Assembly: GCF_018991925.1 (NCBI RefSeq)
Contig: NW_024735503.1
Coordinates: 3,013,021 to 3,077,020, forward strand
Direction of reading: 5' to 3'
Origin: Homarus americanus
Taxonomy: Eukaryota; Arthropoda; Malacostraca; Decapoda; Nephropidae
Length of the DNA: 64,000 nucleotides
Below the pieces are notes generated by a model that saw nothing but the letters and a program-made list of their open reading frames with translations, did no database searches and had not been told where the DNA came from. Shown here one piece after another: positions 1 through 14,043 of this stretch. Every line of letters begins with the position of its first letter. The first letter of the stretch is position 1. A program made the position numbers and the translations under genes.

Positions 1-3000
1 GTTATAATCGACCAGGGACTTTGTTATACTCGATCAGAGGAGTTTGTTATAATCGACCAGGGGACTTTTTTATACTCGATAAGGGTGCTTTGTTATACTT
101 GATGAGGGGTCTTTTTTATACTCGATGAGGGGGCTTTTTTATACTCGATCAGGGGACTTTGTTATACTCGATCATGGGTCTTTTTTATACTCGATGAGGG
201 GCTTTGTTATATTCTATTAGGGGCCATTGTTATACTCCATTAAGGGACTTTCTTATACTCGATCAGGGGAGTTTGTTATAATCGACCAGGGGACTTTTTT
301 TATACTCGATAAGGGTGCTTTGTTATACTCGATATTGGGACTGTGTTATACTCGATCAGGGCGAATTTGTTATACTCGACCAACGGTAATTGTTATACTC
401 TATCGGGGCACTTTGTTATATATCTATTAGGGGACTTTGTTATACTCGATCAGGTGGCTTTTTTATACTCGATCAGGGGGCTTTGTTATACTCGATCAGG
501 AGACTTTGTTGTACTCGATTAGGGGACATTGTTATACTCGATCTTGGAACTTTGTTACACTCGATCAGGGGCCTTTGTTATACTCGATCAGGGGCGTTTG
601 TTATACTCGATGATGGAACTATGTTATACTCGATGAAAGGACTTTGTTACACTCGATCAAGGGGCTTTGTTATACTCGATCAGGGGACATCCTTATACTC
701 GATTAGGGGCCTTTGTTATACTCGATCATGGGAGTTTGTTATAATCGACCAGGGGAATTTTTTATACTCGATAAGGATGCTTTGTTATACTCGAACAGTG
801 GACTTGGTTATACTCGATTAGGGCCTTTGTTATACTCGTATACTCGATCACGGGACTTTGTTATACTCGACCAGTGGACTTTGTTATACTCGATCAGGGG
901 ACTTTGTTATATTCGATCGGGGACTTTCTTATTTTCGATCATGGGACTTTGTTATACTCGATCAGGGAACTTTGTTATACTCGATCTTGGGACTTTGTTA
1001 TACTCGATCAAGGGCCATTGTTATACTCCATTAAGGGTCTTTGTTATACTCGATCAGGTGACTTTCTTGTATTCGATCAGGTGGCCTTTGTTATACTCGA
1101 TGAGGGGGCTTTATTATGCTCGATTAATGGACTTTGTTATTATCGATCAGGGCCATTCTTATACTCAAATTAAGGGTCTTTGTTATACTCTATCAGGGGC
1201 TTTCTTATACTCGATCAAGGGGCTTTGTTATACTCGATCAAGGGACATCCTTATACTCGATCAGGGGCCTTTGTTATACTCGATCATGGGAGTTTGTTAT
1301 AATCGACCATGGGACTTTGTTATACTCGACCAGGGGGCTTTTTTATACTCGATGAGGGGACTTTGTTATACTCGATCAGAAGCTTTGTTATACTCGATCA
1401 GGGGAATTTGTTACACTCGATGTGGGGACTTTGTTATAGTCGATGAGGGGCTTTTGTTATATTCGATAAGGGCCTTTGTTGTACTCGATCACGGGACTTT
1501 GTTATACTCGATCAGGGTCTTTGTTATACTCGATCTTGGGACTTTGTTATACTCGATCAGGGGCCATTGTTATACTCCATTTGGGTCTTTGTTATACTCG
1601 ATCTTGGGCCTTTGTTATACTCGATGAGGGGGCTTTGTTATACTCGATCAGGGAACTTTGTTATACTCGATCTTGGGACTTTGTTATACTCGATCAGGGG
1701 CCATTGTTATACTCCATTAAGGGACTTTGTTAGACTCGATCAGGGGAATTTCTTATATTCGATCCAGGGACTTTGTTATACTCGACCAGGGGACTTTGTT
1801 ATACTCGATGAGGGGGCTTTTTTATACTCGATGAGGGGGCTTTGATATACTCGATGAGGGGACTTTGTCATACTCTATCAGGTTACTTTGTTATACTCGA
1901 CCAGGGGACTTTGTTATACTCGATGAGGGGGCTTTTTTATACTCGATCAGGGGGCTTTGTTATACTCGATCATGGGTCTTTTTTATACTCGTTGAGGGGC
2001 TTTGTTATATTCTATCAGGGGCCATTGTTATACTTCATTAAGGGACTTTGTTATACTTGATCAGGGGAATTTCTTATATTCAATCAGGTGACTATGTTAT
2101 ACTCGACCAGGGGGCTTTTTTATACTCGATGAGGGAGCTTTGTTATACTCGATCAGGGGACTTTGTCATACTCGATCAGGATTACTTTGTTATACTCGAC
2201 CAGGGGACTTGGTCATACTCGATCAGGTTACTTTGTTATACTCGATGAGGGGCTTTGTTATACTCAATCAGTGGAATTTGTTATGCTCCCATGAGGGGAC
2301 TTTGTTACACTCGATGAGGGGACTTTTTACTCGATCAGGGGACTTTGTTATGCTCGATGAGGGAGCTTTGTTATACTCGATCAGGGGACTTTGTTATAAT
2401 CGATCAGGGCACTTTTTTTTACTCGATTAGGAGACTTTGTTATTCTCGATGAGGGGCCTTTGTTATACTCGATGAGGGGCCTTTGTTATACTCGATTAAG
2501 GGACTTTGTTATACTCGATCAGGGGCCTTTGTTATACTCGATGAAGGGAGTTTGTTATACTCGATGCGGAGACTCTGTTATACTTGATCAGGGGACTTTG
2601 TTATACTCGATCAGGGGGCTTTGTTATACTCGATCAGTTGACTTTGTTATACTCGATCAGGGGGCTTTGTTATTTTCGATTAGGGGACTTTGTTGTACTC
2701 GATCAGGGGACTTTGTTATACTTGATATTGGGACTTTGTTATGCTCGACCAGGGGACTTTGTTATACTCGACCAGGGGGCTTTGTTATATTCGATCACGG
2801 GACTTTGTTATACTCGATCAGGGGCATTGTTATACTCGATCAGGGGAATTTGTTACACTCGATGTGGGGACTTTCTTATACTCGATGAGGAGCCTTTGTT
2901 ATACTCGATCAGGGGAATTTGTTATACTCGATCAGGGAAATTTCTTATAATCGATTAGGGGACTTTGTTATACTCGATCAGGGGACTTTGTTATACTCGA

Positions 3001-5639
3001 TCTTGGGACTTTGTTATAATCGATCAGGGGCCATTGTTATACTCCTTTAAGGATCTTTGTTATACTCGATCAGGGGACTTTGTTGTATTCGATCATGGGC
3101 CTTTGTTATACTCAATCAATAAGCTTTGTTATACTCGATCAGAGGACTTTGTTATTTTCGATCAGGGGATTTTGTTATAGTCGATCAGGGGACTTTCTTA
3201 TATTCGATCTAGGGGACTGTGTTATTCTCGATCAGGAAACTTTGTTATACTCGATCTTGGGACTTTGTTATACTCGATCAGGGGCCATTGTTATACTCCA
3301 TTAAGGGACTTTGTTATTCTCGATCAGGGGACTTTCTTATATTCGATCTTGGGACTTTGTTATACTCGATTAGGGAGCTTTGTTATACTCGATCAGGGGA
3401 CTGTGTTATACTCGATCAGGATACTTTGTTATACTCGGCCATGGGACTTTGTTATACTCGATCAGGGGGCTTTTTTATACTCGATCATGGGACTTTGTTA
3501 TACTCGACCAGGGGGCTTTTTATACTCGATGAGGGGCCTTTGTTATACTCGATAAGGGGCCTTTGTTAAACTCGATGAGGGCAGTTTGTTATACTCGATG
3601 AGGGGACTCTGTTATACTTGATCAGGGGACTTTGTTATACTCGATCAGGGGGCTTTGTTATACTCGATCAGTTGACTTTGTTATACTCGATCAGGGGGCT
3701 TTGTTATACTCCATTAGGGGACTTTGTTGTACTCGATGAGAGGGTTTTGTTATACTCGATCAGGGGACTTTGTTATATTCGATCAGGGGACTTTGTTAAA
3801 CTCGATCAGGGGGCTTTTTTATACTCGATGAGGGGACTTTGTTATATTCGATCAGGGGCGTTTGTTATACTCGATGAGGGAACTCTGTTATACTCGATGA
3901 GGGGACTTTGTTATACTCGTTCATGGGAGTTTGTTATTATCGACCAGGGGACTTTGTTATACGCGACCAGGGGGCTTTTATATACTCAATGAGGGGGCTC
4001 TGTTATACTCGATGAGAGGGCTTTGTTATACTCGATCATGGGACTTTGTTATATTCGAACAGGGGACTTTGTTAAACTCGATCAGGGGGCTTTTTTATAC
4101 TCGATGAGGGGACTTTGTTATACTCGATCAGGGGCTTTGTAATACTCGATCAGGGGATTTGTTACACTCGATGTGGGGACTTTGTTATAGTCGATGAGTG
4201 GCCTTGGATATACTCGATTAGGGCCTTTGTTATACTCGATCACGGGACTTTGTTATACTCGATGAGGTGCCTTTGTTATACTCGATCATGGGATTTTGTT
4301 ATACTCAATCAGGGGACTTTCTTATATTCGATCAGGGGACTTTGTTATTCTCGATCAGGGGCTATTGTTATACTCCGTTAAGGGTCTTTGTTATACGCGA
4401 TCAGGTGATTTTCTTGTATTCGATCAGGTGGCCTTTGTTATACTCGATTAGGGGGCTTTGTTGTGCTCGATTAGAGGACTTTGTTATTTTTGATCAGGGC
4501 CATTCTTATACTCCATTAAAGATCTTTGTTATACTCGATCAGGGGACTTTCTTATATTCCATGAGGGGCCTTTGTTATACTCGATCAGGGGACTTTGTTA
4601 TACTCGATCTTGGGACTTTGTTATACTCGATCAGGGGAATTTCTTATACTCGATTAGGGGGCTTTCTTATACTCGATCAAGGGACTTTGTTATACTCGAT
4701 CAAGGGTCTTTGTTATACTCGATCAGGGGACTTTGTTATACTCGATTAGAGACTTTGTTATACTCGATGAGGAGACTTTGTTATACTCGATCAGGGGACT
4801 TTGTTATACTCGACCAGGGGCCTTTGGTATACTCGATGAGGGGCCTTTGTTATACTCGATCATAGGACTTTGTTATACTCGACCAGGGGGCATTTTTATA
4901 CTCGATGAGGGGGCTTTGTTATACTTGATGAGGGGGCTTTGTTATACTCGTTCAGAGGACTTTCTTATATTCGACCAGGGGACTTTGTTATACTCGACCA
5001 TGGGTCTTTGTTATACTCGATGAGAGGGCTTTGTTATTCTCGATCAGGGAACTTTGTTATACTCGATCAGGTGAATTTGTTATACTCGATCAGAGAGCTT
5101 TGTTATACTCTATCAGGGACTTTGTTATACTCGATGAGGGGACTTTGTTATACTCGATGAGGGGACTTTGTTATACTCGATCAGGGGACTTTGTTATTCT
5201 CGATCAGGGGACTTTGTTATAATCGATCAGGGGACTTTTTTTACTCGATCAGGGGACTTTGTTATACTCGATGAGGGGCCTTTGTTATACTCGATGAGGG
5301 GCCTTTGTTATACTCGATCAAGGGACTTTGTTATACTCGATCAGGGGCCTTTGTTATACTCGATCAGGGGAGTTTGTTATACTCGATGAGGAGACTCTGT
5401 TATACTTGATCAGGGACTTTGTTATACTCGATCAGGGGGCTTTGTTATACTCGATGAGTTGACTTTGTTATACTCGATCATGGGGCTTTGTTATATTCGA
5501 TCAGATCAGGGGACTTGTTATACTGATCAGGGATTTTGTTATACTCGATCAGGGACTTTGTTATACTCGATCAGGGGATGTTATATCGATCAGGGGACTT
5601 TGTTATACTCGATCAGGGGGCTTTGTTATACTCGATCAT

Positions 5640-7950
5640 GGGGCTTTGTTATATTCGGTCAGGGGACTTTGTTGTACTCGATCAGGGGACTTTGTTATAC
5701 TCGATGAGGGGACTCTGTTATACTCGATCAGGTAGCTTTATTATACTCGATCTTGGGAATTTGTTGCACTCGATCAGGGGCCTGTGTTATACTCGATCAG
5801 CGGCCTTTGTTATACTCGATGAGGGAACACTGTTATACTCGATGAGGGACTTTGTTATACTCGATCAAGGGGCTTTGTTATACTCGATCAGGGGACTTTC
5901 TTAGACTCGATCAGGGGCCTTTGTTATACTCGTTGAGGGTCCTTTGTTATACTCGATCAGGGGACTTTGTTCTACTCGATCAGTGGACTTTGTTATACTC
6001 GATAAGGGGGCTTTGTTATACTCGATATTGGGACTTTGTTATACTCGATCAGGGGCCTTTTTATACTCTTCCAGGGGCCTTTGTTATACTCGATAAGGGG
6101 ACTTTGTTGTATTCGATCATGGGCCTTTTTTATACTCGATCAGGGAGCTTTGTTATACTCGATGTTATACTCGATCAAGGGACTTTGTTATACTCGATCA
6201 GGGGCCTTTGTTATACTCGATGAGGGGAGTTTGTTATACTCGATGAGGAGACTCTGTTATACTTGATCAGGGGACTGTGTTATACTCGATCAGGGGGCTA
6301 AGTTATACTCGATGAGTTGACTTTGTTATACTCGATCATGGGGCTTTGTTGTATTCGATCAGGGGACTTTGTTGTACTCGATCAGGGGACTTTGTTATAC
6401 TCGATGAGGGGACTCTGTTATACTCGATCAGGTAGCTTTATTATACTCGATCTTGGGAATTTGTTGCACTCGATCAGGGGCCTGTGTTATACTCGATCAG
6501 CGGCCTTTGTTATACTCGATGAGGGAACACTGTTATACTCGATGAGGGACTTTGTTATACTCGATCAAGGGGCTTTGTTATACTCGATCAGGGGACTTTC
6601 TTAGACTCGATCAGGGGCCTTTGTTATACTCGTTGAGGGTCCTTTGTTATACTCGATCAGGGGACTTTGTTCTACTCGATCAGTGGACTTTGTTATACTC
6701 GATCAGGGGGCTTTGTTATACTCGATATTGGGACTTTGTTATACTCGATCAGGGGCCTTTTTATACTCTTCCAGGGGCCTTTGTTATACTCGATAAGGGG
6801 ACTTTGTTGTATTCGATCATGGGCCTTTTTTATACTCGATCAGGGAGCTTTGTTATACTCGATCAGAGGACTTTGTTATTTTCGATCAGGGGATTTTGTT
6901 ATAGTCGATCAGGGGACTTTCTTATATTCGATCAGGGGATTTTGTTATACTCGATCAGGGGACTTTGTTATACTCGATCTTGGGACTTTGTTATACTCGA
7001 TCAGGGGCCATTGTTATACTCCATTTAGAGACTTTGTTATTCTCGATCGGGGTACTTTCATATATTCGATCAGGGGACTTTGTTATACTCGACCAGAGGG
7101 CTTTTTTATACTCGATCAGGGGGCTTTCTTATACTCGATCAGGGATCTTTGTTATACTCGATCAGGGGACTTTATTATACTCGATCAGGATACTTTGTTA
7201 TACTCGACCAGGGGACTTTGTTATACTCGATTAGGGGGCTTTTTATACTCGATCAGGGGACTTTGTTATTACTCGATCATAGGTCGTTTTTATACTCGAT
7301 GAGGGGCTTTGTTATACTCTATCAGAGGAATTTGTTATGCTTGATGAGGGGACTTTGTTATACTCGATGAGGGGGCTTTGTTATACTCGATATTGGGACT
7401 TTGTTATACTCGATCAGGGGCCTTTTTATACTCTTCCAGGGGCCTTTGTTATACTCGATAAGGGGACTTTGTTGTATTCGATCATGGGCCTTTGTTATAC
7501 TCGATCAGGGAGCTTTGTTATACCCGATCAGAGGACTTTGTTATTTTCGATCAGGGGATTTTGTTATAGTCGATCAGGGGACTTTCTTATATTCGATCAG
7601 GGGATTTTGTTATACTCGATCAGGGGACTTTGTTATACTCGATCTTGGGACTTTGTTATACTCGATCAGGGGCCATTGTTATACTCCATTAAGGGACTTT
7701 GTTATTCTCGATCGGGGGACTTTCATATATTCGATCAGGGGACTTTGTTATACTCGACCAGAGGGCTTTTTTATACTCGATCAGGGGGCTTTCTTATACT
7801 CGATCAGGGATCTTTGTTATACTCGATCAGGGGACTTTATTATACTCGATCAGGATACTTTGTTATACTCGACCAGGGGACTTTGTTATACTCGATTAGG
7901 GGGCTTTTTATACTCGATCAGGGGACTTTGTTATACTCGATCATAGGTCG
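5640..7950 (+). repeat. Three staggered copies of a roughly 0.68-kb higher-order block
   Basis: The stretch 5,640-6,160 recurs at 6,340-6,860 with a 700-bp offset. The stretch from about 6,720 recurs from about 7,385 with a 665-bp offset, close to 29 monomers. A diagnostic string containing TATACTCTTCCAGGGGCC occurs at about 6,062, 6,762 and 7,427 and gives both offsets directly. The arrangement is a local amplification by unequal exchange. Only the last copy has a counterpart in the second superunit (near 22,200-22,750). Confidence 0.8.
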
Positions 7951-8547
7951 TTTTTATACTCGATGAGGGGCTTTGTTATACTCTATCAGGGGAATTTGTT
8001 ATGCTTGATGAGGGGACTTTGTTATACTCGATGAGGGGACTTTGTTATACTCGATGAAGGGATTTTGTATACTCGATCAGTGGACTTTGTTATACTCGAT
8101 CAGGGGGCTTAGATATAATCGATCAGGGGACTTTTTCTACTCGATGAGGGGACTTTGTTATACTCGACCCGGGGGCTTTTTATACTCGGTGAGGGGCCTT
8201 TGTTATACTCGATAAGGGGCCTTTGTTATACTCGATGAGGGCAGTTTGTTATACTCGATGAGGGGACTTTGTTATACCCGATCATGGGAGTTTGTTATAA
8301 TCGACCAGGGGACTTTGTTATACGCGACCAGGGGGCTTTTTTATACTCAATGAGAGGGCTCTGATATTCTCGATGAGAGGGCTTTGTTATACTCGATCAG
8401 GGGACTTTGTTATATTCGATCAGGGGACTTTGTTAAACTCGATCAGGGGGCTTTTATATACTCGATGAGGGGACTTTGTTATACTCGATCAGGGGCTTTG
8501 TAATACTCGATCAGGGGATTTGTTACACTCGATGTGGGGACTTTGTT

Positions 8548-9440
8548 ATAGTCGATGAGGGGCCTTGGATATACTCGATTAGGGCCTTTGTTATACTCGA
8601 TCAGGGGACTTTGTTATACTCGATGAGGTGCCTTTGTTATACTCGATCAGGGGTTTTTGTTATACTCAAACAGGGGACTTTCTTATATTCGATCAGGGGA
8701 CTTTGTTATTCTCGATCAGGGGCTATTGTTATACTCCATTAAGGGTCTTTGTTATACTCGATCAGGTGATTTTCTTGTATTCGATCAGGTGGCCTTTGTT
8801 ATACTCGATCAGGGGGCTTTGTTGTGCTCGATTAGAGGACTTTGTTATTTTCGATCAGGGCCATTCTTATACTCCATTAAGGATCTTTGTTATACTCGAT
8901 CAGGGGACTTTCTTATATTCCATGAGGGGCCTTTGTTATACTCGATCAGGGGACTTTGTTATACTCGATATTGGGACTTTGTTATACTCGATCAGGGGAC
9001 TTTGTTATACTCGATTAGGGGGCTTTCTTATACTCGATCAAGGGACTTTGTTATACTCGATCAGGGGTCTTTGTTATACTCGATCAGGGGACTTTGTTAT
9101 ACTCGATTAGAGGACTTTGTGATACTCGATAAGGAGACTTTGTTATACTCGATCAGGGGACTTTGTTATACCCGACCAGGGGCCTTTGGTATACTCGATC
9201 AGGGGCCTTTGTTATACTCGATCATAGGACTTTGTTATTCTCGACCAGGGGACTTTTTTATACTCGACCAGGGGGCTTTTTTATACTCGATGAGGGGGCT
9301 TTGTTATACGTGATGAGGGGGCTTTGTTATACTCGATCAGGGGACTTTCTTATATTCGATCAGGGGACTTTGTTATACTCGATCAGGGGACTTTGTTATA
9401 CTCGATCAGGGGCTATTGTAATACTCCATTAAGGGTCTTT
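8548..9440 (+). repeat. 0.9-kb block duplicated at 14,044 and 23,330
   Basis: This block begins with a TTATAGTCGATGAGGGGCC monomer followed by GGATATACTCGATTAGGGCC. It recurs at 14,044-14,936 (offset 5,496) and at about 23,330-24,220 (offset 14,781). Predicted frames across the copies are identical for over 200 codons apart from scattered substitutions. The block contains the CCATTAAGGG marker cluster. The 5,496-bp offset is one base short of 239 monomers, so the dispersed copy stays in near-perfect repeat register. Confidence 0.8.
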
Positions 9441-12400
9441 GTTATACTCGATCAGGGGGCTTTGTTATGCTCGATTAGAGGACTTTGTTATTTTCGATCA
9501 GGGGCATTCTTATACTCCATTAAGGGTCTTTGTTATACTCGATTAGAGGGCTTTGTTATACTCGATCAGGGGACATTGTTATACTTGACAAGGGGACTTT
9601 GTTATATTTCTATCAGGGACTTTGTTTTTCTCGATCAGTGGACTTTGTTATACTCGATCAAGGGGGTTTTGTTTTACTCGATATTGGGACTTTGTTATAC
9701 TCGATGAGGGGAATTTGTTATACTCGACCAGGGACCATTGTTATACTCTATCGGGGAACTTTGTTATATTTCTATTAGGGGACTTTGTTATACTCGATCA
9801 GGTGGCTTTTTTATACTCGATCAGGGGACTTTGTTATACTCGATCAGTTGACTTTGTTATACTCGATCTTGGGACTTTGTTACACTCGATCAGGGGGCTT
9901 TGTTATGCTTGATTAGAGGACTTTGTTATACTTGACCAGGGGACTTTGTTATACTCATTCAGGGAACTTTTTTATATTTCTATCAGGGGACTTTGTTTTT
10001 CTCGATCAGGTGGCTTATTTATACTCGATCAGGGGACTTTGTTATTCTCGACCAGGGGACTTTGTTATACTCGATCAGGGGACTTTGTTATACACGATCA
10101 GGGGACTTTGTTGTACTCGATCAGGGGACATTGTTATACTCGATCTTTGGACTTTGTTACACTCGATCAGGGGCCTTTGTTATACTCGATCAGGGGCATT
10201 TGTTATACTCGACGAGGGAACTCTGTTATACTCGATGAAAGGACTTTGTTATACTCGATCAAGGGGCTTTGTTATACTCGATCAGGGGCCGTTGTTATAT
10301 TCGATCATGGGAGTTTGTTATGATCGACCAGGGGACTTTGTTATACTCGACCAGGGGGCTTTGTTATACTCGATGAGAGGGCTTTGTTATTCTCGATCGG
10401 GGAACTTTGTTATACTCGATCAGGTGAATTTGTTATACTCAATCAGAGAGCTTTGTTATACTCTATCAGGGGACTTTGTTATACTCGATGAGGGGACTTC
10501 GTTATACTCGATGAGGGGACTTTGTTATACTCGATCAGGGGACTTTGTTATTCTCGATCAGGGGACTTTGTTATAATCGATCAGGGGACTTTTTTTTACT
10601 CGATCAGGGGACATTGTTATACTCGATGAGGGGCCTTTGTTATACTCGATGAGGGGCCTTTGTTATACTCGATCAAGGGACTTTGTTATACTCGATCAGG
10701 GGCCTTTGTTTTACTCGATGAGGGGAGTTTGTTATACTCGATGAGGAGACTCTGTTATACTTGATCAGGGACTTTTTATACTCGATCAGGGGGCTTTGTT
10801 ATACTCGATCATTTGACTTTGTTATACTCGATCATGGGGCTTTGTTATATTCGATCAGGGGACTTTGTTGTATTCAATCAGGGGACTTTGTTATACTCGA
10901 TCAGGGGACTTTGTTATACTCGATTAGGGGGCTTTCTTATACTCGATCAAGGGACTTTGTTATACTCGATTAGAGGACTTTGTGATACTCGATGAGGAGA
11001 CATTGTTATACTCGATCAGAGGACTTTGTTATACTCGACCAGGGGCCTTTGGTATACTCGATCAGGGCCTTTGTTATACTCGATCATAGGACTTTGTTAT
11101 TCTCGACCAGGGGACTTTGTTATACTCGACCAGGGGGCTTTTTTATACTCGATGAGGGGGCTTTGTTATACGTGATGAGGGGGCTCTTGTTATACTCGAT
11201 CAGGGGACTTTCTTATATTCGATCAGGGGACTTTGTTATACTCGATCAGGGGACTTTGTTATACTCGATCAGGGGACTTTGTTATACTTGACCAGGGGAC
11301 TTTGTTAAACTTGACCAGGGAACTTTTTTATATTTCTATCAGGGGACTTTGTTTTTCTCGATCAGGTGGCTTTTTTATACTCGATCAGGGGACTTTCTTA
11401 TATTCGATCAGGGGACTTTGTTATACTCGATCAGGGGACTTTGTTATACTCGATCAGGGGCCTTTGTTATACTCGATGAGGGGAGTTTGTTATACTTGAT
11501 GAGGAGACTCTGTTATACTTGATCAGGGGACTTTGTTATACTCGATCAGGGGGCTTTGTTATACTCGATCAGTTGACTTTGTTATACTCGATCATGGGGC
11601 TTTGTTATATTCGATCAGGGGACTTTGTTGTACTCGATGAGGGGACTTTGTTATACTCGATGAGGGGACTTTGTTATACTCGATCAGGTAGCTTTGTTAT
11701 ACTCGATCTTGGGACTTTGTTACACTCGATCAGGGGCCTGTGTTATACTCGATCAGCGGCGTTTGTTATACTCGATGAGGAGACTCTGTTATACTTGATC
11801 AGGGGACTTTGTTATACTCGATCAGGGGGCTTTGTTATACTCGATCAGTTGACTTTGTTATACTCGATCATGGGGCTTTGTTATACTTGATGAGGGGGCT
11901 TTGTTATACTCGATCAGGGGACTTTGTTATATTCGATCAGGGGACTTTGTTATACTCGATCAGGGGACTTTGTTATACTCGATCTTGGGACTTTGTTATA
12001 CTCGATCAGGGGCTAGTGTTATACTCCATTAAGGGTCTTTGTTATACTCGATCAGGTGATTTTCTTGTATTCGATCAGGTGGCCTTTGTTATACTCGATC
12101 AGGGGGCTTTGTTATGCTCGATTAGAGGACTTTGTTATTTTCGATCACGGCCATTCTTATTCTCCATTAAGGGTCTTTGTTATACTCGATCAGGGGACTT
12201 TGTTATTCTCGACCAGGGGACTTTGTTATACACGATCAGGGGACTTTGTTATACACGATCAGGGGACTTTGTTGTACTCGATCAGTGGACTTTTTTATAC
12301 TCGATCAAGGGGGCTTTGTTATACTCGATATTGGTACTTTGTTATACTCGATCAGGGGAATTTGTTATACTCGACCAAGGACCATTGTTATACTCTATCG

Positions 12401-14043
12401 GGGGACTTTGTTATATTTCTATTAGGGTACTTTGTTATACTCGATCAGGTGGCTTTTTATACTCGATCAGGGGACTTTGTTATTCTCGATCAGTTGACTT
12501 TGTTATACTCGATCTTGGGACTTTGTTACACTCGATCAGGGGGCTTTGTTATGCTCGATTAGAGGACTTTGTTGTCTTCGATCAGGGCCATTCTAATTCT
12601 CCATTAAGGGTCTTTGTTATACTCGATTATAGGGCTTTGTTATACTCGATCAGGGGACTTTGTTATACTTGACCAGGGGACTTTGTTATACTCTTTCTGG
12701 GAACTTTGTTATATTTCTATCAGGGGACTTTGTTTTTCTCGATCAGGTGGCTTTTTTATACTCGATCAGGGGACTTTGTTATTCTCGTATAGGGGACTTT
12801 GTTATACTCGATTTTGGGACTTTGTTACACTCGATCAGGGGCCTTTGTTATACTCGATCAGGGTCGTTTGTTATACTCGATGAGGGAACTCTGTTATACT
12901 CGATGAAAGAACTTTGTTATACTCGATCAAGGGGTTTTGTTATACTCGATCAGGGGACATCCTTATACTCGATTAGGGGCCTTTGTTATTCTCTATCAGG
13001 GGCTTTTGGTATACTCGATGAGGGAACTCTGTTATACTCGATGAAAGGACTTTGTTATACTCGATCAAGGGGCTTTCTTATACTCGATCAGGGGCCTTTT
13101 TTATACTCGATCATGGGACTTAGATATAATCGATCAGGTGACTTTTTCTACTCGATCAGGGGACTTTGTTATACTCGACCAGGGGGCTTTTTATACTCGA
13201 TGAGGGGCCTTTGTTATACTCGATAAGGGGCCTTTGTTATACTCGATGAGGGCAGTTTGTTATACTCGATGAGGGGACTCTGTTATACTTGATCAGGGGA
13301 CTTTGTTATACTCGATCAGGGGGCTTTGTTATACTCGATCAGTTGACTTTGTTATACTCGATCAGGGGGCTTTGTTATACTCCATTAGGGGACTTTGTTG
13401 TACTCGATCAGGGGACTTTGTTATACTCGATCAGGGGCGTTTGTTATACTCGATGAGGGAACTCTGTTATACTCGATGAGGGGACTTTGTTATACCCGAT
13501 CATGGGAGTTTGTTATAATCGACCAGGGGACTTTGTTATACGCGACCAGGGGGCTTTTTTATACTCAATGAGGGGGCTCTGTTATTCTCGATGAGAGGGC
13601 TTTGTTATACTCGATCAGGGGACTTTGTTATATTCGATCAGGGGACTTTGTTAAACTCGATCAGGGGGCTTTTTTATACTCGATGAGGGGACTTTGTTAT
13701 ACTCAAACAGGGGACTTTCTTATATTCGATCAGGGGACTTTGTTATACTCGATCAGGGGACTTTGTTATACTCGATCAGGGGACTTTGTTATACTCGATC
13801 AGGGGATATTGTTATACTCCATTAAGGGTCTTTGTTATACTCGATCAGGTGATTTTCTTGTATTCGATCAGGTGGCCTTTGTTATACTCGATCAGGGGGC
13901 TTTGTTATGCTCGATTAGAGGACTTTGTTATTTTCGATCAGGGCCATTCTTATACTCCATTAAGGGTCTTTGTTATACTCGATCAGGGGACTTTGTTATT
14001 CTCGACCAGGGGACTTTGTTATACTCGATCAGGGGACTTTGTT

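Larger units (their letters stand above)
2596..13683 (+). repeat. Superunit copy 1 (about 11 kb collinear block)
   Basis: The order of variant monomers here recurs at 16,850-27,540. Matching anchors give offsets of 14,630 (2,950 to 17,580), 15,385 (4,115 to 19,500), 14,782 (7,899 to 22,681), 14,388 (10,238 to 24,626; 11,519 to 25,907) and about 13,857 (13,119 to 26,976). Offsets change in steps, so blocks were gained or lost between copies. For example, about 393 bp (17 monomers) near 9,440-9,950 is missing from copy 2. Anchors are identical or nearly identical strings of variant monomers, so recent duplication of a multi-kilobase block is more likely than chance similarity of a shared monomer. 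Exact ends are uncertain because all sequence around is the same family. Confidence 0.8.
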
